This document shows, one piece after another, positions 1 through 7,363 of a DNA stretch of 52,989 nucleotides. The translations under genes were made by a program, and so were the position numbers. The notes beneath the pieces were generated by a model. The model was given only the letters and a program-made list of their open reading frames with translations, did no database searches and had not been told where the DNA came from. Location of the stretch: the NCBI RefSeq assembly GCF_003236335.1, contig NZ_POUB01000017.1, forward strand, positions 1 through 52,989. The letters are read 5' to 3'. This DNA comes from Micromonospora deserti. Lineage in GTDB: Bacteria; Actinomycetota; Actinomycetes; Mycobacteriales; Micromonosporaceae. Every line of letters starts with the position of its first letter. Positions within the stretch are counted from its first letter, which is position 1.

Positions 1-1471
1 CCCCGGCGACCCCGGAGACGGCCCACACCCCGGCCAGCGGCACGAACGTCAGCAACGCCACCGCGCCGAGGCCCGCCCCGGCGGTGATGCCAAGGATGCC
101 GGGCTCGGCCAGCGGGTTGCGGCAGACCGCCTGCACGGTGGTGCCGGCGACCGCGAGGGCCGCGCCGGCCAGCACCGCGGCCGCGACGCGCGGCCACCGC
201 TGGTCCAGCACGAAGGTGTACGCCGGCCCGGTGCGCCCCTGGATCCAGTTGGCGATGTCGCCGACCAGCACCCAGGTGTCCCCGGCGAGCATGCCGACGA
301 CGACCGCGGCGACGCCGACGGCGACGCAGCAGGCGACCACCACCCGGTGGAAGGCCGCCGACCGGACCACGGCGTGCCCGCCCGGCGGGCGACGGGTGGG
401 CCCGGCGTCGCGGTGCCGGCGGGCCAGCCAGATCAGGATCGCCGCACCGAACAGGGTGGTGACCACGCCGGTGGGAATGTCCACGCCGGCCTGACCACCC
501 AGCACGGCCCGCAGCAGCACGTCGGAGCCGAGCACGATGATCACGCCGGCGATGCCGGAGAGCGGCAGCAGGACACGGTGCCGGTGCACCCCCGGCACCA
601 CCGGGGCGAGCAGCCGGACGATCACCGGCGCGCAGAGGCCGACGAAGCCGACCGGCCCGGTGAGGGTCACCGCGGCGGCGGAGAGCAGCACGGCGAGGAC
701 GGTGACCAGCAGCCGGGTCCGCCGCACGTCGAGCCCGAGCACGGTGGCGGTGTCGTCGCCCAGGGCGAGGATGTCGAGGCGGTGGCCCAGGGCCAGCAGC
801 GCGGCGACGGCCAGGCAGATCACCGGGGCGAGTTGGGTCAGTGCCCGCAGGTCGCTCTGCACGAGCGACCCGTTGCCCCAGGCGAACAGGCCGATGGTGG
901 CCTGCTCGAACAGCAACAGCAACAGGGTGGTCAGCGAGTTCAGCGCCAGCGCGGTCGCCGAACCGGCCAGGATGAGCCGGGTCGTGCCGGACTGGCCGCC
1001 CGCCGACAGCGCCATCACCAGGCCGGCGGCGGCGAGCCCACCGCACAGGGCGAGACCGCCGGCGGGCAGGACGGGCAACGTGACACCGAACGCGGCGGCG
1101 GCGACGATGGCCAGGTGCGCGCCGGCGTTGACGGCGAGGGTGTCCGGGGAGGCGAGGGGGTTACGGGCGATCGACTGCAACGCGGCACCGGCGAAGCCCA
1201 GCGCCACACCGATGGCGAGCCCGGCGAGCAGGCGCGGCACCCGGGAGGCGACCAGCACCCGGGCCGCCTCGTCGTCCGCGCCGACCAGCAGCCGCAGCAG
1301 GTCAAGCGCGCCGACCGACGAGGTGCCCTGGGTGAGGTGCACCGCCGCGACCACGAGCAGGACGGCGGTGGCCACCGCGAAGGCTCCGACGACCCGGGGA
1401 GCCGAGCGGCCCCCGGCCGGGGCCGGCCAGGTGGCCGGCTCCGGGCGCGGGAGTGCGGTCAACCGGCTCAC
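1..1471 (-). CDS. FecCD/FhuB-type double-domain ferric-siderophore ABC permease (partial, 3' end outside window)
   Basis: Inner-membrane permease of a ferric-siderophore importer. The frame opens at a GTG at 1471, overlapping the stop of the lipoprotein gene by 4 bases (GTGA), and stays open to the window edge, about 490 codons. That is longer than a single FecCD permease (about 330-350 residues). Translation shows two copies of the family's signature: RVPRLLAGLAIGVALGFAGA then RNPLASPDTL in the first half, and RVAAAVLAGAALAVAGTTVQ then RNPLAEPGILGITAGAGLG near the edge. This is the arrangement of FhuB, where both membrane halves are fused. It is last in the visible ATPase-lipoprotein-permease operon. 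The substrate cannot be told; a xenosiderophore or the cell's own hydroxamate siderophore are both possible. Confidence 0.9.
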   Translation of the reverse strand, partial: MSRLTALPRPEPATWPAPAGGRSAPRVVGAFAVATAVLLVVAAVHLTQGTSSVGALDLLRLLVGADDEAARVLVASRVPRLLAGLAIGVALGFAGAALQSIARNPLASPDTLAVNAGAHLAIVAAAAFGVTLPVLPAGGLALCGGLAAAGLVMALSAGGQSGTTRLILAGSATALALNSLTTLLLLLFEQATIGLFAWGNGSLVQSDLRALTQLAPVICLAVAALLALGHRLDILALGDDTATVLGLDVRRTRLLVTVLAVLLSAAAVTLTGPVGFVGLCAPVIVRLLAPVVPGVHRHRVLLPLSGIAGVIIVLGSDVLLRAVLGGQAGVDIPTGVVTTLFGAAILIWLARRHRDAGPTRRPPGGHAVVRSAAFHRVVVACCVAVGVAAVVVGMLAGDTWVLVGDIANWIQGRTGPAYTFVLDQRWPRVAAAVLAGAALAVAGTTVQAVCRNPLAEPGILGITAGAGLGAVALLTFVPLAGVWAVSGVAG

Positions 1472-2457
1472 ACCGTGTAGACCTTGACGAGCTCGTCGAT
1501 GTACTGCTTGCCGGAGAGCGGCCCGCCGAAGGTCCAGATGCCGTCCGGCATCCGGTGCAGGTTGCCCTGCTGGACGAAGGGCAGGGACTTCCAGATCGCA
1601 TTGCCGGCGAGGCCGTCGGCGAAGACGTCGGTGCCGTCCGAGGCGTTGTAGAAGAAGTGCAGGTCCTTGCCCTTCAGCGCGGTCAGCCCTTCGACGTCGG
1701 TCTGGCCCAGGCCCCACACCTCGTCGGTCTTGCCGGTCCAGGCATTCTTCAGGCCGAGCTGGATGCCGATCTGGGAGACCAGCGCGCCCTGACCGAACAT
1801 GCGCACGGAGATGGTGCTGCCCTCCTTCCAGCCGTCGGCGATGGCGAACTCCTTGCCGGCCGCGCCGGCGTCGGCGACCTTCTTCCTGCCGTCGGCGAGC
1901 GCGGCGTCGAAGTCGGCGAGCAGCTGGTCCCCCTCGGCGGTCCGGCCGACCGCGGTGGCGATCATCTTCAGGTCCGACCGCATCCGGCCGAGGTTGTCCG
2001 AGGCGTCGCTGCCCTTGGTGACCAGCACCGGGACGTACTTCTCCAGCTGGCTGACGAGCGCGCCGCCGCGGTCGTCCTCCATGACCACCAGGTCGGGCTG
2101 GAGCGCGACGATCGAGTCGACGCTGGGCTCGGCCCGGGTGCCGACGTCCTTGACCGTCGGGTCCAGCTTGGCGGCGCTCACCCAGGTCGCGTACCCCTTG
2201 GGATCGGCGACGCCGACCGGCATGACGCCGAGACCGACGAGCATCTCGACCTCGCCCCACTCCAGGCCGACGACCTTGGTGGCGGGCGCCTTCAGGCTGA
2301 CCGCCTTGCCGCGGCTGTCGGTGACGGTGACCGGCCCACCGGCCGCGGAGCTGCTGGGCGCCGCGGAGGAGGTGTTCTCGGTGGTGCCGCAGGCGCCGAG
2401 CGCCAGCACGGCCGCGGTCGCGACGGCGACCAGGGCGGTGACACGGGTACGGATCAT
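1468..2457 (-). CDS. Ferric-siderophore-binding lipoprotein of an ABC importer (FecB/FhuD family)
   Basis: Extracytoplasmic solute receptor, 329 residues, that would hand ferric siderophore to the adjacent permease. The N-terminus is a type II signal peptide with lipobox LGAC (about residues 20-23), followed by a Ser/Ala-rich linker. The mature part has the TroA/FhuD-like layout: a first lobe ending near TRAEPSVDSIVALQPDLVV, a long helix, and a second lobe containing the WGLGQTDVEGLTAL segment. It lies between the ATPase (32-base gap) and the permease (4-base overlap) and is probably translationally coupled to the latter. Family assignment is firm; the ligand is unknown. Confidence 0.9.
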   Translation of the reverse strand: MIRTRVTALVAVATAAVLALGACGTTENTSSAAPSSSAAGGPVTVTDSRGKAVSLKAPATKVVGLEWGEVEMLVGLGVMPVGVADPKGYATWVSAAKLDPTVKDVGTRAEPSVDSIVALQPDLVVMEDDRGGALVSQLEKYVPVLVTKGSDASDNLGRMRSDLKMIATAVGRTAEGDQLLADFDAALADGRKKVADAGAAGKEFAIADGWKEGSTISVRMFGQGALVSQIGIQLGLKNAWTGKTDEVWGLGQTDVEGLTALKGKDLHFFYNASDGTDVFADGLAGNAIWKSLPFVQQGNLHRMPDGIWTFGGPLSGKQYIDELVKVYTV

Positions 2458-2489
2458 GGTGGTCTTTCTCGTGAAGGGGAAATGTCGGT

Positions 2490-3323
2490 TCAGGCGGGGA
2501 CGCGGACGCTGTGCCGGCCGACCGGGCGGGTGGAGAGCAGCCCGGTCAACGGGTCGGTGGTGACCTCGGTGCGGATGCCGTACGTCTCGGTCAGCGCCGG
2601 CTCGGTGAGCACCTCGGCGGGGGTGCCGGTGGCGCGGACCCGGCCGCCGTGCAGCAGCACGACCTGGTCGGCCACGGCGGCGGCCTGGTTGAGGTCGTGC
2701 AGCACCACGCCGACCGCGACCCCGTGCTGGTCGGCGAGGTCACGCACCAGGTCGAGGATCTCCACCTGGTAGCGCAGGTCGAGGAAGGTGGTCGGCTCGT
2801 CGAGCAGCAGCACCGGGGTGTCCTGGGCCAGACAGGTGGCCAGCCACACCCGCTGCAACTCGCCGCCGGAGAGTTCGTCGACGGGCCGGGCCGCCATCGC
2901 GGCGACGCCGGTGACCTCCATGGCGCGGGCGACCGCCGCCGGCCCTTGCGGGTCCTCGGCCCGCCAGCGCCCGCGGTACGGGTGCCGGCCGTAGCCGACC
3001 ACGTCGCGGACGGTGACCCCGCTGGGCACCGGGCGGCTCTGGGCGAGCAGGGTGACCCGGCGGGCGAACTCCCGGGCCGGCAGGCCGGCCGCGGTCGTGC
3101 CGTCGCCGAAGGTCACGGCACCGCTGCCGATCGGGTGCAGCCGGGCCAGGGCACGCAGCAGGGTCGACTTGCCGCTGCCGTTCGGGCCCACCAGCGCGGT
3201 GACCGAACTCGGCCGCAGGGCGATGGTGGCGCCATGCACCACAACCGCCCCGTGGTACCCCAGGCGCAGGTCCACGCCACGGAGGCTCTCGTCCCGCCGG
3301 ACCTGCTCTCGCTCAGCTGACAC
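2490..3323 (-). CDS. Ferric-siderophore ABC transporter ATP-binding protein (FhuC/FepC family)
   Basis: Cytoplasmic ATPase that powers the importer encoded by the next two genes. It has Walker A GPNGSGKST, Q-loop LLAQSR, signature LSGGELQRVWLA, Walker B VLLLDEPT and a downstream switch histidine in VVLHDLNQAA. The length of 277 is slightly above the usual 255-270 because of an N-terminal extension. The GTG at 3323 lies only 4 bases after the iron box and lacks a clear ribosome-binding site, so the mRNA may be leaderless. An in-frame GTG 16 codons downstream (VDLRLGYHG) is an alternative start that fits the family's usual N-terminus better. Confidence 0.9.
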   Translation of the reverse strand: MSAEREQVRRDESLRGVDLRLGYHGAVVVHGATIALRPSSVTALVGPNGSGKSTLLRALARLHPIGSGAVTFGDGTTAAGLPAREFARRVTLLAQSRPVPSGVTVRDVVGYGRHPYRGRWRAEDPQGPAAVARAMEVTGVAAMAARPVDELSGGELQRVWLATCLAQDTPVLLLDEPTTFLDLRYQVEILDLVRDLADQHGVAVGVVLHDLNQAAAVADQVVLLHGGRVRATGTPAEVLTEPALTETYGIRTEVTTDPLTGLLSTRPVGRHSVRVPA

Positions 3324-3327
3324 GCGC

Positions 3328-3345
3328 TTAGGTTAGCCTAACCTT
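3328..3345 (-). promoter_or_regulatory. Iron box (IdeR/DmdR1 operator)
   Basis: On the minus strand this reads AAGGTTAGGCTAACCTAA. Its core, AGGTTAG-G-CTAACCT, is an inverted repeat with perfect 7-bp arms. It matches the actinobacterial IdeR/DmdR consensus TTAGGTTAGGCTAACCTAA almost completely. It ends 4 bases before the GTG of the ATPase gene, where iron-loaded repressor would cover the promoter. Iron repression of the importer is therefore expected. Confidence 0.9.
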
Positions 3346-3504
3346 CGCTGCGAGTGTCAAGGCGGACGAGGTGGAGCGGACGACTCGTACGCGTTCCGCC
3401 CCGACACACACCGCCGCCCTCGTCGTCCCGACGGCGCGGTGGCGGTCTGCGCGTCTGCGCGCCAGGCGTTAGCCAGCTGCGGTGATGCCGTGCTCGGATG
3501 GTCT

Positions 3505-3520
3505 CCGCCGCTCGCGGCGG
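3505..3520 (-). terminator. Short GC hairpin after the ATP-grasp gene
   Basis: CCGCCG / CGGCGG arms (3505-3510 and 3515-3520) enclose a CTCG loop, 17 bases past the stop codon of the ATP-grasp gene. There is no T-run, which is usual for actinobacterial terminators. The stem is only 6 bp, so this is a modest call. Confidence 0.4.
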
Positions 3521-3537
3521 CCCGCCGATCCCGTCGA

Positions 3538-4902
3538 TCAGACCGCCACCATACAGTTGTCGGAGCTGCTGCTCGCCCCTCTGGCGCTGACGACTCCGGC
3601 TGAGCCGTCGCCGTAGAACCGACAGAACAGACCGGCCGGGCGGCCGCCGAACAGGAGCGGCCCGAGGACCGGGGCAACCTCGACGTCGTGGGGCTCGTCC
3701 GCACCGTCGGCGATCAGCGCGACCCGGCACGTCTGCGGCGCCACGAAGTCCTGGACCACGCTGGTGCCGTCGGCGGCGGCCGCGTCGAGGGCGGACTCCC
3801 ACGTCGCCTGGTCGACCTCCCGGCCGATGACCACCTGCTTGCCGCTCTCACCCAGGCCCGCCTTGAGTACCAGGAGGTCCCGGTTCTTGACGACGAACGG
3901 GAGCAGCTCGACCTCCGCACCGGCGCGAGTGGTCTTCCGGTCCGAGAGGATTCGCGTCCACGGCAGGTACCTGTCGACCAACCGGCGGTCGGCCGCGCTC
4001 ATCCACGGTCGCCCCTCCGACAGCAGACCCATGGTGAGCTTGCTGTGCAGGAAGGTGGACGTCTGCGTGCCGACCAGCAGACAACCGTTGTCCAGTGCAT
4101 CCTGTACCGGCGTGGTGTCGAGGCCGACGTCGAGCCAGTCCGGGATGGTGAAGTTGCGCAGTCCGACGGGATAGCGCAGGCGGGCCGGGCAGTCCCACGC
4201 CTCGGGCAGTTCCTCCGGCTCGAAGAACCGCGCGGTCAGGCCGTGGCTGTTGAAGTAGTCGGCCTCGATCTGGAAGTATCGGCTGTCCACACCCTCGACC
4301 CGGGCGCTCCCGACGATGGCCACTCGCGGCGCCAGCGCCAGCTCGGCGCTGAGTGATCTGAACATCTCGGCGCGTACGGCGAAGGGGCTCGGCGAGCTGA
4401 ACGGGATCCTGCCCTCGTCGTCGGCGTGGAGCTGGCGCCACACCTCGAGGCGGCAGTGGGTCTCCACCGCGCCGCCGAGCGCGCCGCTGACGTTGAACTC
4501 CAGGAACTGTGGCCCGTCCGGCCCGATGACGACGTCCGGCCGGACAACACGGTCCGCGTACCGTTCCTCGACGAACGGGTCCCGAACGAACAGCTGGTTC
4601 TCGCTGTGCGGCATGCGGTAGGCCGCCAGCCTGCCGGCCGTCGTGGGCGCGGTGTCGAGGGCGGTGCGGCGCACCAGATCGAGCAGCGCGACGCTCACCC
4701 GGAAGACCTCGGCGTAGGACGCGCGCGGAATCGCCATCGGCGCCGCGGGAAGGAGTCTCTGGTACGGCCAGCCGGTGTCCCGGAGTTCGTGGCGCAGCAT
4801 CTGGCGGATCGTGTCCACCGGTGCGGCCGGCGTCAGGCGGTGACTGCCGAACCACGGGTGCCCGGACGAACCCGTGGTGCCGACATCCTCAAGCGTGGCC
4901 AT
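3538..4902 (-). CDS. ATP-grasp carboxylate-amine ligase, glutathionylspermidine-synthase-like; candidate peptide ligase
   Basis: Predicted to activate a carboxylate with ATP as an acyl-phosphate and join it to an amine. The 454-residue protein has a leading region with RPDVVIGPDGPQFLEFNVSG, where family members keep acidic metal or substrate ligands. The nucleotide-binding block VLKAGLGESGKQVVIG follows late, then VVQDFV. This order resembles circularly permuted ATP-grasp enzymes of the glutathionylspermidine synthase type. The glycine-rich loop is GLGESGK rather than the usual YGGKG. The ATG at 4902 is chosen because GGGGGAG lies 6 bases upstream; a TTG at 4971 is in frame but has no such site. 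It is transcribed divergently from the MaoC gene and probably installs an amino acid on the cluster's product. The ligase role is inference from fold and context. Confidence 0.75.
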   Translation of the reverse strand: MATLEDVGTTGSSGHPWFGSHRLTPAAPVDTIRQMLRHELRDTGWPYQRLLPAAPMAIPRASYAEVFRVSVALLDLVRRTALDTAPTTAGRLAAYRMPHSENQLFVRDPFVEERYADRVVRPDVVIGPDGPQFLEFNVSGALGGAVETHCRLEVWRQLHADDEGRIPFSSPSPFAVRAEMFRSLSAELALAPRVAIVGSARVEGVDSRYFQIEADYFNSHGLTARFFEPEELPEAWDCPARLRYPVGLRNFTIPDWLDVGLDTTPVQDALDNGCLLVGTQTSTFLHSKLTMGLLSEGRPWMSAADRRLVDRYLPWTRILSDRKTTRAGAEVELLPFVVKNRDLLVLKAGLGESGKQVVIGREVDQATWESALDAAAADGTSVVQDFVAPQTCRVALIADGADEPHDVEVAPVLGPLLFGGRPAGLFCRFYGDGSAGVVSARGASSSSDNCMVAV

Positions 4903-5041
4903 CTGGCGCTCCCCCGAAGCTGAGTGCAGGGCCGAGCAGCCCAGCTCGTCGTCGCGGACCGATCCATCCAAGACAGTAAGATCGATAGATTAGCATCAGG
5001 CCGGGGCCGGCGTGCCGACGCGCAACACGGAGGGTTTGTCC
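4903..5041. promoter_or_regulatory. Divergent promoter region between the ATP-grasp and MaoC genes
   Basis: This 139-base spacer contains a relatively AT-rich patch around 4971-4998 (AGACAGTAAGATCGATAG then ATTAGCATC) in otherwise GC-rich DNA. Both flanking genes start away from it, so at least two promoters must lie here. I cannot assign -35/-10 boxes with confidence. Confidence 0.45.
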
Positions 5042-5533
5042 ATGACACTGCGTCACGTCCAGGGCAACGAGTATCGCGAAGAGCACGGCGGGGACTACGA
5101 GGACTTCGAGCCCGGCATGGTGATCCGGCACTGGCCGGGCCGGACCATCTCCGAGACCGACAACACCTGGCTGACCCTGCTCACCATGAATCAGCATCCG
5201 CTGCACTTCGACGAGCACTACGGCAGCGGCAGTGAGTACGGACGGACGCTGGTCAACAGCGGGATCACGCTGTGCCTGGTCGGCGGGATGACCGTGCAGG
5301 CACTGTCCGCGCGGGCGGTGGCGAACCTCGGCTGGGACAGGGTCCGCCTACGGGAGCCGGTGTTCGTCGGAGACACCCTGTACGCGACCAGCAGGATCCT
5401 CCACAAGCGCCTGAGCCGGTCCCGGCCCGGACAGGGAATCATCACGGTGGAGACCACGGGCACGAAGTCCACCGGGGAGACGGTCATCGTCTTCGAACGG
5501 TCCTTCATGGTCCGCTGCCGCGAGGGCTCCTGA
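5042..5533 (+). CDS. MaoC-like (hotdog) acyl-CoA dehydratase/hydratase
   Basis: 163-residue single-hotdog protein that adds or removes water on an acyl-CoA. The hydratase motif region reads MNQHPLHFDEHYG. The PLH of the canonical D-x-N-P-L-H is present, but the Asp and Asn positions read Asn and His, a form I associate with MaoC proteins that partner CitE-like lyases. The second family block GITLCLVGGMTVQAL and the GDTLYATSRI strand are present. The ATG at 5042 has GGAGGG 7 bases upstream, so the in-frame GTG at 5012 is not used. Its stop lies 1 base from the stop of the convergent cyclodeaminase-like gene. In the proposed pathway it dehydrates the malyl-CoA-type adduct made by the CitE-like enzyme. 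Confidence 0.85.
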   Translation: MTLRHVQGNEYREEHGGDYEDFEPGMVIRHWPGRTISETDNTWLTLLTMNQHPLHFDEHYGSGSEYGRTLVNSGITLCLVGGMTVQALSARAVANLGWDRVRLREPVFVGDTLYATSRILHKRLSRSRPGQGIITVETTGTKSTGETVIVFERSFMVRCREGS

Positions 5534-5534
5534 C

Positions 5535-6497
5535 CTACCTGACGTCCGCAGCCGCGTCACGGAGGGCGACCGCCGCCGCGGTGTCCTCGATGGCCATTCC
5601 GACGGTACGCAGGACCGAGGTGCGACCGCTGGCGCGGACCTCACCGGTCACCAGTGCGCCCAACTCGTACAGGTCGTCCACGCCGACCGTTCCGGCGGCC
5701 AGGGCGGCCCGCACCTCACCTGCGCCCTCCTGCGCCGCGGTCCGGTCCTCAACGATGACCATGGCGCCCCCCAGGAGGGCGGGTTCGATCTCGATGGCGT
5801 CCGGGTGGGTGCCGCCGATCACGTTGAGATGCGCCCCGGGCGCCACCCAGTCCGCTTCCACCACCGGAGTGCTCGTGCTGGTCGAGGTCGCCGTACAGAT
5901 GATCGCCGCGTCGGCGACGGCAGCCTTCGCCGTGTCGCAGACCGTCGCGTGGATCGGGTGGGACGACGTGTCGCGGACCCACTCGGCGAGTTCCTCCGCC
6001 CTGGCCCGGGTACGCGAGAACACCCGGACGGCGCGGATCCGGCGCACGGCCGCCACCGCGCGTACCAGGGAGCGCGCCTGCACCCCCGCACCGATGACCG
6101 CGAGGTCCTCGGCGTCGTCGGCGGCGCACCACCGGGTGGCCAGGGCGGCGACCGCGCCGGTGCGGACGGCGGTCAGCTCGGCACCGTCCAGAAGGGCCGT
6201 GATCTGCCCCGTGGCCAGGTCCGTGAGGGCGACGATCCCGTGGATCAGCGGCAGTCCGCGCCCCGGGTTGTCGGGGGTGAGCGTGGTGATCTTCACGCTG
6301 CCCACGCCGCGCTGCTCCCAGATCGCGGGGCTGACCAGCAGCAGCCGCTGGCGACCGTGCTCGAGGACGGTTCGCGCCGGGGAGCGGGTCCGGCCGGCGG
6401 CCAGGTCCGCGAACATCTCCCCCAGTACGTCGATGACCCGCGTCATCCGGTGCGTACCAGCCATGTCCGCGGCGTCGACCAGCACCGGTCCGGTCAT
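5535..6497 (-). CDS. Ornithine cyclodeaminase/mu-crystallin family NAD(P)H-dependent enzyme
   Basis: 320-residue Rossmann protein of the OCD/mu-crystallin family. Members include ornithine cyclodeaminase, alanine dehydrogenase, ketimine reductases and siderophore-pathway dehydrogenases. Supporting features are VKITTLTPDNPGRGLP in the N-terminal substrate domain, ALLDGAELTAVRTGAVAAL, the dinucleotide loop AVIGAGVQARS, and HLNVIGGTHPDAIEIE where the family's active-site Asp region lies. The start overlaps the CitE stop by 4 bases (ATGA), so it is the last gene of the 11458-5535 run. The proposed pathway needs one reduction and this is the only nicotinamide reductase in the run besides the acylating dehydrogenase. 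Acting on C=C or C=N there is inference. Confidence 0.85.
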   Translation of the reverse strand: MTGPVLVDAADMAGTHRMTRVIDVLGEMFADLAAGRTRSPARTVLEHGRQRLLLVSPAIWEQRGVGSVKITTLTPDNPGRGLPLIHGIVALTDLATGQITALLDGAELTAVRTGAVAALATRWCAADDAEDLAVIGAGVQARSLVRAVAAVRRIRAVRVFSRTRARAEELAEWVRDTSSHPIHATVCDTAKAAVADAAIICTATSTSTSTPVVEADWVAPGAHLNVIGGTHPDAIEIEPALLGGAMVIVEDRTAAQEGAGEVRAALAAGTVGVDDLYELGALVTGEVRASGRTSVLRTVGMAIEDTAAAVALRDAAADVR

Positions 6498-7363
6498 GTG
6501 GTACCGCCGTCGGCGCCGAACCGGGCGGCCCAGGCGTCCTCGCGCGCGACCGCGGCGCGGGCCATCCGGGCGAACGGCGGGCCGACCATGTTCCCGTCCA
6601 GGACGGCGATCCCGCCGTTAGCCGCCCGTACGGCCTCGGCCACCCGGCGAGCCAATCGCAGGTCGTCAGGGTTCGGCCGCAGGGCCTGGTTGATCACGTC
6701 GAGCTCGCCTGGGTGCACCGTCGCCTTGCCGTGGAAGCCGAGTGCCCGCACCCGGGCGGTCTCCTCGGCGAGGACCGCCGGCTCGGCGAGCCGGAAGTTG
6801 GCGGTGTCGATGCAGGCGGTGCCGTGCCGGGCGCAGGCCAGTGCCATCGCCTGTCGGGCGGCGAGCATGGCCTCCCAGGTGATCTCGACCCCGAGCGTGG
6901 CGGCCAGGTCGGCCGAGCCGAGGACCAGCCCGTCGGCCGACCGCGCGATCGCGTCGATGTCCGTGACCGCCTCGACGGTCTCGACCGTCACATAGATCTC
7001 CGGACGCGCGCCCGCCGAGGCCAGGATCCGCCGCAGCAGAGCCACCTCTGCCGCCGAGGTCACCATCGTCATCATGACGATGCCGGGCCGCACCGGGCAC
7101 TCGGTGAGCATCACCAGGTCCTGCACCGCCGCGACGCTGCCGAGCTCGTTCATGCGCACGGCGATGTTCGCCGGCCGCGGCGCCTTCTCCAGGGCGGCCC
7201 GGCACACGGTGCGCGCCGCCGGCTTCTCGGCCGGCGGTACGGAGTCCTCCAGGTCGATCAGATGGACGTCCGCGTCGTAGGACCACCCCTTCACGACCCG
7301 GTCCAGCGACAGCGCCGGGGTGTACAGGATGCTGCGCGGGATCGCCCGTGGCGCGCCGGTCAT
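6494..7363 (-). CDS. HpcH/HpaI aldolase family, CitE-like CoA-ester lyase/synthase
   Basis: 289-residue TIM-barrel enzyme like citrate lyase beta, malyl-CoA lyase and citramalyl-CoA lyase. They cleave or form a C-C bond between a 2-oxo acid and an acyl-CoA enolate using Mg. It shows SILYTPALSLDR at the start, the LIDLEDSVPPAEKPAAR block with the conserved Glu-Asp and Lys/Arg, the metal-ligand Glu in VTVETVEAV, GSADLAATLG, and KATVHPGELDVIN near the C-terminus. The ATG at 7363 overlaps the upstream oxoamine synthase stop by 4 bases. With the MaoC and oxoamine synthase genes it suggests synthesis of a 2-substituted succinyl-CoA from a 2-oxo acid plus an acyl-CoA, as I recall for the ketomemicin aldolase. 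A catabolic malyl-CoA-type lyase is the alternative. Confidence 0.85.
   Translation of the reverse strand: MTGAPRAIPRSILYTPALSLDRVVKGWSYDADVHLIDLEDSVPPAEKPAARTVCRAALEKAPRPANIAVRMNELGSVAAVQDLVMLTECPVRPGIVMMTMVTSAAEVALLRRILASAGARPEIYVTVETVEAVTDIDAIARSADGLVLGSADLAATLGVEITWEAMLAARQAMALACARHGTACIDTANFRLAEPAVLAEETARVRALGFHGKATVHPGELDVINQALRPNPDDLRLARRVAEAVRAANGGIAVLDGNMVGPPFARMARAAVAREDAWAARFGADGGTT

Noticed and set aside
347..1480. Long plus-strand open frame opposite the ferric-siderophore permease
   Set aside because: Composition is Gly/Gln/His/Arg-rich with no motif. The minus-strand frame encodes an obvious FecCD permease; this is an antisense shadow of GC-rich coding DNA.
5348..5644. Minus-strand extension of the cyclodeaminase-like gene into the MaoC gene
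   Set aside because: The OCD-like domain ends properly at the stop at 5535; the overlapping frame has low-complexity Arg/Ala content.
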